Assembly (NCBI GenBank): GCA_913053915.1
Contig: CAJXGP010000195.1
Location: forward strand, 1-5,264
From: an uncultured Ignavibacteriales bacterium
GTDB taxonomy: Bacteria; Bacteroidota; Ignavibacteria; Ignavibacteriales; Ignavibacteriaceae
Direction: 5' to 3'
Length of the DNA: 5,264 bases
In this document: piece by piece, positions 1 through 5,187 of the stretch
Layout: each line of letters begins with the position of its first letter
How positions within the stretch are numbered: position 1 is the first letter of the stretch
Made by a program: the position numbers and the translations under genes
The notes under the pieces: generated by a model
Told to the model about the DNA's origin: nothing
Databases searched by the model: none
What the model saw: only the letters and a program-made list of their open reading frames with translations

Positions 1-95
1 CTAACAGATTCAATGGCTGCGAATCGGTAAAAAACTTTATCTATTGCGTTGTCTATTTGACGCAAAATATCAATAACCAATTCTCGATCATACAT
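1..95 (-). CDS. hepT: HepT-like HEPN (DUF86) toxin, N-terminal part only
   Basis: The frame opens with an ATG at 95 and runs off the left edge, giving 31 codons that begin MYDRELVIDILRQIDNAIDK. The pattern of Asp and Ile/Leu residues (ILRQIDNAI followed by VFYRF) is typical of helix 1 of HEPN/DUF86 proteins. HepT is an RNase toxin normally neutralised by its MntA partner, which adds AMP to a Tyr near the RX4-6H catalytic motif. That motif lies outside the window, so activity cannot be judged. The start overlaps the end of mntA by 8 nt, the usual translationally coupled arrangement of this pair. A second ATG at 91 is in another frame. The call rests mainly on the neighbour plus the N-terminal pattern. 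Confidence 0.8.
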   Translation of the reverse strand, partial: MYDRELVIDILRQIDNAIDKVFYRFAAIESV

Positions 96-390
96 ACAAT
101 GCCTCTTTTTCTATGTGTTTTTTTAGGTATGGATTCATTTTATTATGTCTTCTTACAATATCAACACGAACTCCAAATAACTCCTCCAATTCCTCTTTAA
201 TATGAACCGGTTTCAACATATCAGGATCCTGTAATTCAATCACGACATCAATGTCGCTTTTTACTGTTGCCTCTCCCTTTGCAAATGAACCAAACAGTCC
301 AAGACTACTTATATCATATCGACTCGCAACTCTTTCTTTATATTCTTTCAACAATTGCATTATTTCTGAATTATTCATCTTTTTGCTCAT
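88..390 (-). CDS. mntA: MntA-type minimal nucleotidyltransferase antitoxin
   Basis: A 100-residue protein, the usual size for minimal nucleotidyltransferases. The signature is complete: G34-S35, ten residues, D46-I-D48 (GSFAKGEATVKSDIDVV), and a third carboxylate D77 in RVDIV. These three Asp residues coordinate metal in the polymerase-beta fold. Family knowledge: MntA transfers AMP from ATP to HepT and so blocks its RNase activity. The downstream hepT overlaps by 8 nt, so the two form an operon. Start choice: the ATG at 390 has GAAGG directly against it, too close for a good SD. The ATG at 378 (residue 5) has AAGGA about 11 nt upstream and may be the real start, giving 96 residues. No frame damage is visible, unlike most neighbours. 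Confidence 0.9.
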   Translation of the reverse strand: MSKKMNNSEIMQLLKEYKERVASRYDISSLGLFGSFAKGEATVKSDIDVVIELQDPDMLKPVHIKEELEELFGVRVDIVRRHNKMNPYLKKHIEKEALYV

Positions 391-410
391 CCTTCATTAT
401 TATTTTACTT

Positions 411-417
411 GCCTAAC
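411..417 (-). other. Integron-core-like 7-mer GTTAGGC
   Basis: On the minus strand this is GTTAGGC, an exact match to the G-TTRRRY core at which integron integrases recombine attI and attC sites. It sits 21 nt upstream of the mntA ATG at 390, the position a cassette boundary would have. No R''-type RYYYAAC partner forming a folded attC was found upstream on the same strand, so an attI-like or solitary core is the most that could be claimed. A 7-mer can occur by chance. The reason to list it is the integron-integrase-like tail at 576-677. Confidence 0.25.
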
Positions 418-420
418 ATA

Positions 421-448
421 AGATTAGGTGTACTAATGAAAATGGCAA
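421..448 (-). promoter_or_regulatory. Candidate mntA-hepT promoter inside two palindromes
   Basis: On the minus strand, TTGCCA (443-448) and TAATCT (421-426) are 16 nt apart, a moderate sigma70-type match ending about 30 nt before the mntA ATG. The -35 lies in a perfect inverted repeat, AATGGCA-4nt-TGCCATT (441-458). The -10 lies in CCTAA-7nt-TTAGG (412-428). Palindromes covering both promoter boxes are what an autoregulated toxin-antitoxin operator would look like. The palindromes are seen directly; the regulatory role is inferred. Confidence 0.4.
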
Positions 449-575
449 TTGTGCCATTCTTTGACCGCATAGACTCATGTTACTCTTTTTAGTTAATTGA
501 TTGTCATTTCTTATGACTATACATAATTCCTCTTCTTTTTACAATTAGTTTGTGTTGCTCACAAGGCAACCTATA

Positions 576-677
576 CTAAAAATCAGCCGGGAGTAATAAT
601 TGTCGCTGATCAGGGCTTCTTACACCCTTTCCGCCTTGGTTAATCACATGTGTATAAATCATAGTAGTCTCCAATAT
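576..677 (-). pseudogene. C-terminal tail of an integron-integrase-like tyrosine recombinase
   Basis: A minus-strand frame reads ILETTMIYTHV, then INQGGKGVRSP, ending in TAG at 576-578. This matches the C-terminus of integron integrases (IntI family), where TTMIYTHV contains the catalytic Tyr nucleophile and is followed by a Gly-rich GGxGVRSP(LD) tail. Homology begins around 677. Upstream codons in this frame (a run of Cys, then a stop near 698) do not fit the expected LLGH segment, so only about the last 30 codons remain. It is not the tail of the recombinase at 715-1140, which has its own Tyr segment (YYSHITED). An expected Leu after RSP is missing, and the final residues may be unrelated. 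Non-functional remnant. Confidence 0.6.
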
Positions 678-714
678 ACAGCAACAAAAACTATCCTATA
701 TTATCCCCTTCTCT

Positions 715-1140
715 TTAAGTGTGTTCTTTGCCTCCTGGCCGGATATCCTCAGTTATATGGCTGTAGTAGTCAGATAGGCATGACCCAATAGATCCTGCAC
801 AATTGTAAACCCCTGCTTTTAGAAACTCTATTGCCCTTGAGTGTCTTAGTGTATGCGGATGTCCAAGCTCCTTCGGTGTGCCGGCTATCTTTGCTTGCTC
901 ATAGAACTTACTTCTGAGCAAGCTTGAAGATCTTGCTCTTGTCTCTATATAGATGGCAATGTAGGAAGCAATCTCACCGATCAGATTTGATGGAACAGGG
1001 ACGATCCTTGTAGGAGCTCTGCGGCCTTTCTGCTTTTGCTTTAATGTTACCGGCTTTATCTCAGCGTTTCTGAAGTCAATGTCGGTGGTATCACCTATCG
1101 ATAGCACCTCTCCTATCCTTGCTCCTGTATAACGCAGCAC
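715..1140 (-). pseudogene. Tyrosine recombinase, catalytic-domain remnant with two frameshifts
   Basis: The open frame begins at a GTG and encodes 141 residues. It shows box I (YTGARIGEVLSI, Arg at residue 8), the KQKQKGRR beta-hairpin region, and box II (HPHTLRH, residues 94-100). The YSH segment holds a Tyr at residue 126. Between residues ~111 and ~124 the frame is wrong: the alternative frame reads FTIVQDLLGHAYLTTTAI, the canonical LLGH segment. One extra G in a four-G run (plus strand 810-813) shifts the frame. A ~10-nt loss at ACAGCCATATA (754-764) shifts it back, leaving the ORF open but the active site scrambled. The N-terminus is also lost: a TAG lies a few codons upstream, and an IDSLPP segment continues in another frame. 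It once catalysed site-specific DNA recombination and is now dead. It is a XerC/D-like relative distinct from the two other recombinase remnants here. Confidence 0.8.
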
Positions 1141-1156
1141 CGGGGAGGTAAGCTAT

Positions 1157-1279
1157 CTATCGTATTAGGGTCGTGATGGCAAAGATAGGGACTTTGTAAT
1201 ATTTATACGTCTGAATGCAAATCAGGGGCTTATTTACATTCTGCTTTGATGAGAGATGAGTAATAAGCCATTTGCCCAT
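1157..1279 (-). CDS. Possible 40-codon ORF or recombinase N-terminal remnant
   Basis: An ATG at 1279 lies 7 nt after the antitoxin stop, with AAGGGGG just upstream as a plausible SD. The frame encodes 40 residues (MGKWLITHLSSK at the start, YYKVPIFAITTLIR at the end) and stops at TAG 1157-1159. Immediately downstream, two frame changes lead into IDSLPP and then the recombinase box I. It could therefore be the broken front of the recombinase at 715-1140 rather than an independent gene. I do not recognise the sequence. The SD is the main evidence for translation. Confidence 0.25.
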   Translation of the reverse strand: MGKWLITHLSSKQNVNKPLICIQTYKYYKVPIFAITTLIR

Positions 1280-1286
1280 TACCCCC

Positions 1287-1632
1287 TTACAGGGCTACCC
1301 TGAATCCGATCTCATCAAATCCGACTTGAGGCCTAAAAGATTTCCCCTGTTTTTCGATTAAAACCAGTCCAACCTGCTCAAGCATTTTTATATCCTGAGC
1401 CACATTCTTTATGTCTCTTTTTAGCATTCCGGAGAGCTCTCTTAAGCTTCTCGGATGCTTACGCTTTATAACCTTCAAGATCTCCATTCGTTTGAGAGTA
1501 AGAATTCTCTTTACGGCTTTTATGCTTGCAAAACTCACTTCAGCCTCTTTCTACCCTTTCCCACAACTCTATAACATCGTCCTTCAGTTCATTGGCCGAC
1601 CTTATGTTTATGGCTATTGTTTTAACCTTCAT
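1287..1632 (-). pseudogene. TumE-partner winged-helix antitoxin (HVO_A0114-like), split by a deletion
   Basis: The N-terminal part starts at ATG 1632 (SD AAAAGGGGG, overlapping the toxin by 11 nt) and gives 30 residues ending LWERVERG before TGA at 1540-1542. The C-terminal part continues in another frame from 1538 to 1287. It reads SFASIKAVKRILT, then a winged helix (RKHPRSLRELSGMLKRDIKN, LEQVGLVLIE) and a GFDEIGFRVAL ending. Joined, this is the layout of HVO_A0114-type antitoxins paired with TumE toxins; roughly 5-10 residues at the join are missing. The second half has AGAGG five nt before a GTG at 1538, and the TGA is one nt before that GTG. The DNA-binding domain alone could therefore still be made by coupled reinitiation. 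Its normal role would be to bind the toxin and repress the operon. Confidence 0.7.
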
Positions 1633-1915
1633 ATAACCCCCTTTTTATCTTTTCCATGTCAGAGAAAAAATCTTCAATGAGCTGCCTTATACTGAGGAAT
1701 TCATATTTTATCTCTCTGTCATTTATATGCTTATGATCTTTCTTTCCCTCGGCATTATCATATCCTAAAACCCGTTTCCCGTTTACAATATGAACCAGAG
1801 AGTATTTAAAACCGAAAGGCTTATCTTTTGTCGGTTGAATCTGTCAAACCTTGATCTTCACTGTATTACTCAACTCATCAGTATGCTTTTTATAAATAAC
1901 AAGCTTTCCCTTCAT
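1622..1915 (-). pseudogene. TumE-family toxin (DUF6516) with one in-frame stop
   Basis: From ATG 1915 the frame runs 97 codons to TAA at 1622-1624, broken only by TGA at codon 24 (1844-1846). The residues around it read VKIKV-stop-QIQPT, where relatives have IKVW; a single TGG-to-TGA change explains it. The rest matches the family: GFKYSLVHIVNGKRVLGYDN, then KKDHKHI, and an acidic/aromatic helix IEDFFSDMEK at the end. TumE proteins are toxins of type II modules, usually encoded just upstream of the HVO_A0114-like antitoxin, as here (11-nt overlap). Recoding of TGA as Trp is unlikely, because mntA in the same window ends in TGA at the expected place. Inactive toxin unless read through. Confidence 0.75.
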
Positions 1916-1921
1916 GTTGGT

Positions 1922-1950
1922 ATTATATGTCTACTATATTGTAAAATCAA
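1922..1950 (-). promoter_or_regulatory. Promoter of the tumE/antitoxin operon
   Basis: On the minus strand, TTGATT (1945-1950) and a perfect TATAAT (1922-1927) are separated by 17 nt. Transcription would start about 6-7 nt downstream, at or next to the toxin ATG (1915). No SD precedes that ATG, so the toxin mRNA would be leaderless or nearly so. The boxes are seen directly; the start site is inferred. Confidence 0.6.
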
Positions 1951-2260
1951 TAGAGTATTGAGTTAATTGTTTATGGGTATATTTAACAATTCAGAAATCT
2001 GTAATGGTATAATTACACAGGATAAACCTTACCATGCAGAGATCGTTAAACAGATATTTTAATTGGTAGAAGCCACAGTTTCCAATGACTTCTGATGTGA
2101 AAATGAGTATTTTAGAATCATAAGTCTGGTTAGGTTTACATAAATGTCACAAAATACCTATTTGTGGGTCCACTCCGAAAAGTATTATTATAAAAAGTAT
2201 AACAAACAAATATCTTGTTATTTTTGTGTATTAGGATAGTATATTATCGGGAGTCATTAT
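1951..2260. other. AT-rich stretch without a convincing gene
   Basis: Separates the toxin promoter from the transposase remnant. A 29-codon plus-strand frame starts at ATG 1973 and stops at TAA 2060-2062. The text just past the stop (LVEATVSNDF) stays open until TGA, so it may be a fragment of a decayed gene, but I do not recognise it. An AT-rich inverted repeat (ATAACAA 2199-2205, TTGTTAT 2215-2221) is followed by a short T run and is too weak to call a terminator. The 5' end of the neighbouring IS may lie around 2168-2182 (GTCCACTCCGAAAAGT), but no matching inverted repeat is visible. Confidence 0.35.
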
Positions 2261-2518
2261 ATGTTTAAGAAATCGGCAAAATTCATCCAACAGAACCTTT
2301 TCACATCAGGAAAATCATTAGCGTTATATGAAAGCCCTAAATCATGGCATAATTAATTTCGTAAACAAGTTACCCTGCAAATAGATGAGAGTTTGTTTGA
2401 GCCGTTATACAGTTCAGATCAAGGTACTCCAAGCGCCTTGATACGAGTGATGATTTTGATGATGACAATAAAAGAAGCAGGAGGATTAAGCGTGGAACGA
2501 GTGAAAAAAGTTAAATAA
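2261..2518 (+). pseudogene. Truncated IS1182-type (DUF772) transposase N-terminus
   Basis: A frame from ATG 2261 (GGGAG 8-12 nt upstream) reads MFKKSAKFIQQNLFTSG, SWHN, a TAA at codon 32 (2354-2356), then FRKQVTLQIDESLFEPLY and IRVMILMMTIKEAGGLS. This is the conserved DUF772 front of IS1182-like transposases, in which FRKQVT, DE-LF-LY and an LKEA-GLS helix are typical. A CAA/CAG or GAA change to TAA would explain the stop. After about GGLSVERV the family match ends and the frame closes at 2516-2518. The whole DDE catalytic part is gone. Dead remnant of an insertion sequence; its right end was cut off where the DNA of the next gene begins. Confidence 0.7.
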
Positions 2519-2583
2519 GAGGGTTAAAGGACTACATATAAAGAAGAATTAAATATATTTTTGCATTATTATTTGGGAGTCAT

Positions 2584-4395
2584 ATGGAAAAGGACGAAAA
2601 AACAATGTTAGATAAGTTTTTATTTGGATTTTTCAATGATTTTGTAGACTCATATGAAAAAAACGAAGAAACAAATAAAAAAAACGATTTATTTTTATAT
2701 TGTTATGTGATGTCCCTTTTAGAATTGCGTAAATTCAAACAGGTCGTTAAAACCATTTTCTATAAAGATTTACTTTCTTTATATATTAGATTATATTTTC
2801 TAGATAATAATCCGAAATTTTACTTCGATGAATTAGAAAAAGATGATAAAAAATACGATATTTCCGAAAATCTTGGAAAATTGTTTGATGCTTTTAAAGA
2901 ATGGGAAAAGGAACAGTCCCAAGATAATGACAAAGAAAGGGGTTTTTTCACAGATATCTTAGTTTTAAAAATCTGCAATGATTTTTATTCGCTTGGAAAA
3001 GATTTTAAGAAATTTAACGGTAAGTCCGTTGAGATAATAGAAAAAACTTTTACCTTGTCAGAAGAAATAGGGGAAAAATACATTCTTTCTAAAATTTCTT
3101 TTAATAATACGACTGAGAATGATATCTCGGAGACAGACAAGATAAAATTATCCGAAATATTTCATGAATTAGGCTCATTTTATGAAACTGTTCAATCTTA
3201 TGAGAAAAATTATCAAAACAATAAAATCATAGAATATTATAAAAAATCATTAAAATTCAGCTATAATATATTTACTACGGTAGATATGGCTTATTTTTAT
3301 AATCAGAAAATTTCGTCAAACGGGGAAGACTTAGAGTCAATAAATATAGCCGAAGACTATATAAGTGAGTTCGAAGGCAAATTGAATGAAAAATATCCAA
3401 ATAAAAACGATATAGATTATTTAGATTTTTTCAATATCAAAGCCGACAACTATTACTATATCGATAAATCCAATCTTGAAAAGGAAAACTACGGAAAGGC
3501 CATAGAATTGATTGATAGAATGCCCTGCCATAGCATCCATGATAATGTTACTTTTTATAATCTTGGCATTACCGAACAAAAAAATAAAGAATATGTTAAA
3601 AGTTTATGTGATTTTGAAAAAGCTTTAGAAATATTTTATAGCTGCTATCCTGAACTCGATAATGACAAAATTGGACGGTATACTATTTATAAATCTAAAG
3701 TGCACCAAATATCCGACCTGGAAGATAATCTTTATTTCATATGCGAAACCAAAATTTTAAAATGTAAAAAAGAGATAGAATGTGTTAAAAATATCGACTT
3801 AGATTTATTGGAAAAATTAAAGGTAGACGATAATGGAATACAAGATTCAATCGATTATGATATTGTCTTGCTAAGGTTTAAAAAAAATATATCCATAGGG
3901 AATTATAAAAAAGCCAAAGATGCAATAATAACCTTCATAGAGAATAAAAAGAATGATTTAAATAAAGAGAATAAGGCGAGCTTATTCGCAAGACTGGCCC
4001 ATATATATTTTATTATCGGCGATTTCGAAAGATCAAAAGAAAAATTAGAAAAGGCCATTGATTACGATAGTGAAAACGAGTATATATTAAGGTTTATAGC
4101 ACAGCGTGACGCTTTTAAAAACAATTTCTTTTCTAAAGAACATAAGTCTCAATTGTTCTGTGTAGGCTTTGTTAGTTTCATAGCTATCGCTTTTTTTACG
4201 GTACTTATGTGGTATGTATTGGGCAGGCTTGGATTGGCGAGGAATATTTTTTCTAACCCAATTGTTTTCATCTCGCTCCTATTTTCTTTTGTTATCCCTG
4301 TATTTATAACTCTTTTTTATCCTTTGCTTAAAAAAATTAGCGTGGGGAATATGCAATTAGAGTTTTTTGACGGCACAGGAAAAGAACGGAAATAA
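2584..4395 (+). CDS. TPR-like protein with two C-terminal membrane segments, function unknown
   Basis: 603 residues, complete and intact. Start ATG 2584 has GGGAG 5-9 nt upstream. No signal peptide. The bulk is alpha-helical with degenerate TPR units: ~190-227, ~280-313 (ending YGKAIELIDRM), ~321-353 (YNLGITEQKNKEYVKSLCDF), ~424-455 (IGNYKKAKDAI) and the best one at ~465-498 (ARLAHIYFIIGDFERSKEKL). Two hydrophobic segments follow at ~524-546 and ~558-580. A basic KK-ISVGNMQLEFF tail ends the protein. With no signal peptide, the simplest topology has the TPR domain and tail both in the cytoplasm, joined by a membrane hairpin. I see no catalytic motif. TPRs bind proteins, so a membrane-anchored scaffold or sensor is the reasonable guess. 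It is strikingly AT-rich (Lys, Asn, Ile, Asp and Tyr dominate), unlike the minus-strand remnants, which suggests separate acquisition. No good -35/-10 pair is visible; TATATT at 2554-2559 is a weak -10. It lies alone between dead mobile genes. Confidence 0.9.
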   Translation: MEKDEKTMLDKFLFGFFNDFVDSYEKNEETNKKNDLFLYCYVMSLLELRKFKQVVKTIFYKDLLSLYIRLYFLDNNPKFYFDELEKDDKKYDISENLGKLFDAFKEWEKEQSQDNDKERGFFTDILVLKICNDFYSLGKDFKKFNGKSVEIIEKTFTLSEEIGEKYILSKISFNNTTENDISETDKIKLSEIFHELGSFYETVQSYEKNYQNNKIIEYYKKSLKFSYNIFTTVDMAYFYNQKISSNGEDLESINIAEDYISEFEGKLNEKYPNKNDIDYLDFFNIKADNYYYIDKSNLEKENYGKAIELIDRMPCHSIHDNVTFYNLGITEQKNKEYVKSLCDFEKALEIFYSCYPELDNDKIGRYTIYKSKVHQISDLEDNLYFICETKILKCKKEIECVKNIDLDLLEKLKVDDNGIQDSIDYDIVLLRFKKNISIGNYKKAKDAIITFIENKKNDLNKENKASLFARLAHIYFIIGDFERSKEKLEKAIDYDSENEYILRFIAQRDAFKNNFFSKEHKSQLFCVGFVSFIAIAFFTVLMWYVLGRLGLARNIFSNPIVFISLLFSFVIPVFITLFYPLLKKISVGNMQLEFFDGTGKERK

Positions 4396-4474
4396 AATAG
4401 GATATATCGATATAGTATGGGATTAAGACAATCTTGCAGTTATTGAGGCTAAAGAAACATCTTATAAAATTTAA
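4361..4474 (+). pseudogene. PD-(D/E)xK nuclease-like fragment (HsdR-type N-terminus?)
   Basis: In the frame +1 to the preceding gene, and overlapping its last 35 nt, the sequence reads KIGYIDIVWD, TAA at 4424-4426, then DNLAVIEAKETSYKI before another TAA at 4472-4474. The spacing of Asp (in IDIVW) and ExK (AVIEAK) separated by a short hairpin is the core of PD-(D/E)xK nucleases. It most resembles the N-terminal domain of type I restriction HsdR subunits, where G-x-x-D-x-V-x-W and LAVxEAK-x-S are common. One nonsense codon and truncation on both sides make it dead. It could instead be another restriction-type nuclease. The match is short, so chance is not excluded. Confidence 0.4.
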
Positions 4475-4993
4475 AAATCCTTATCGCTGTTCTTGTTTTT
4501 CGAGCTTTTATTACTATCCGGCTTGTCAATCCGAAAACCTCAGCGGCTCATTCCGTTACCTGTTATTCCATGCGGTCCAATCTCCGGCTCATAGATACTT
4601 ACCGGCTTATTAAGCATCTTTTGTGTGTCTTCTGTAATCAAGGGTTTTAAGCCGTGGTAAAGTGTTTAACTTTTTTATTTTACTTGCAGGATTAATGCTT
4701 ATATATCTGTGTTATATACAGCGGTTAAAAAGATGAGATAAGGTTGATATTTCTAAATTTAAACTTTTAAACGATATTTCGCTTTCTCTTTTGCCTGTAT
4801 TTTTAGGCAAGTCTAATATTCTAAGTTTTCTTTGAAGTTGATATGTTTTTGTATCGCTTAAATTTATATCTATAAACGTTCTTTTTTCAAAAAATGGCAA
4901 GAAGTGTTTCGGAAACGTAATGAGCTTTTTATCCATCTGAAATTCACACCAATAAATATTGCCGCGCCTGTATATTCTCATTTTAACCGTCAT
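4475..4993 (-). pseudogene. Arm-binding-type tyrosine integrase, degraded, at tRNA-Asn
   Basis: The 5' part (4712-4993, 93 codons) begins with the integrase arm-DNA-binding motif MRIYRRGNIYWCEFQMD. The ATG at 4981 fits the family start better than the one at 4993, and neither has a strong SD. Further on, ISFKSLNLEISTLSHLFNRCI matches the end of the core-binding domain. After TAA at 4712-4714 the same frame continues YISINPASKIKKLNTLPRLK, a typical NPxxKxKxL linker. A frameshift near 4640 leads to LITEDTQKMLNK, and ITGNGMSR (to 4543) plus EVFGLT in the next frame reconstruct box I (GMSR-GEVFGL, with about 2 nt lost). Similarity fades by ~4475. The catalytic HxxR and Tyr segments are missing. 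It would have integrated an island into the adjacent tRNA. At least one nonsense and two frameshifts make it non-functional. Confidence 0.8.
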
Positions 4994-5055
4994 AGAAACT
5001 GTATGGTTTTTTACAGGGTGTTTGCCGTGAGCCGCTAATTTACTGTGGCCTTAAA

Positions 5056-5131
5056 TGGCTCCCCGAGACGGACTCGAACCGCCGACCCAGTGGTTAACAG
5101 CCACTTGCTCTGCCAACTGAGCTATCGGGGA
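5056..5131 (-). tRNA. tRNA-Asn (GUU), CCA encoded
   Basis: A full cloverleaf reads on the minus strand: acceptor TCCCCGA/TCGGGGA, D arm GCTC-AGTTGGCA-GAGC, anticodon stem AGTGG/CCACT with loop CTGTTAA (anticodon GTT), variable GGGTC, T arm GGCGG-TTCGAGT-CCGTC, and discriminator G. The body is 73 nt (5059-5131), and CCA is encoded at 5056-5058. The 3' end faces the integrase remnant, whose start is 63 nt away. tRNA 3' ends are common attachment sites, and a functional tRNA is retained here. Confidence 0.97.
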
Positions 5132-5151
5132 ATAGATGTATGAGTTAAAAC

Positions 5152-5185
5152 GACATTCAGTATAATTAAAATTATGCTAAATGTC
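5152..5185. repeat. 34-bp imperfect palindrome over the tRNA promoter
   Basis: GACATT (5152-5157) and AATGTC (5180-5185) enclose ATAATT (5162-5167) and AATTAT (5170-5175), all centred at 5168.5. By hand count, 14 of 17 positions pair. The right arm overlaps the -35 box and the left arm reaches the predicted start site. Confidence 0.6.
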
Positions 5186-5187
5186 AA
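5159..5187 (-). promoter_or_regulatory. tRNA-Asn promoter
   Basis: On the minus strand, a perfect TTGACA (5182-5187) and TATACT (5159-5164) are separated by 17 nt. The predicted start is about 20 nt before the mature tRNA 5' end (5131), leaving a short leader for RNase P. This is a strong housekeeping-type promoter. Confidence 0.85.

Noticed and set aside
504..524. Six-codon minus-strand ORF behind a good GAGGAA SD
   Set aside because: Too short and isolated. Purine-rich runs in AT-rich DNA produce such sites easily.
554..570. GTTGC-7nt-GCAAC hairpin as an attC arm or terminator
   Set aside because: Only 5 bp, no T run, and it does not contain the integron core consensus.
600..791. 63-codon plus-strand ORF
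   Set aside because: It is antisense to the recombinase tails at 576-677 and 715-1140, has no SD and no recognisable motif.
1411..1680. 89-codon plus-strand ORF
   Set aside because: It is antisense to the toxin and antitoxin genes, and its hydrophobic look comes from complementing Lys/Glu-rich codons.
1981..2135. ATTTAAC...GTTAGGT as an attC site
   Set aside because: The outer boxes fit the consensus loosely, but they are 155 nt apart and the inner arms are not complementary.
4403..4414. Perfect 12-bp palindrome TATATCGATATA
   Set aside because: It lies within the nuclease-like codons in AT-rich DNA, with no promoter next to it. Chance is the simplest explanation.
4999..5016. CTGTA-8nt-TACAG inverted repeat as terminator of tRNA-Asn
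   Set aside because: A 5-bp stem with a large loop and no T run on the tRNA's strand is too weak.
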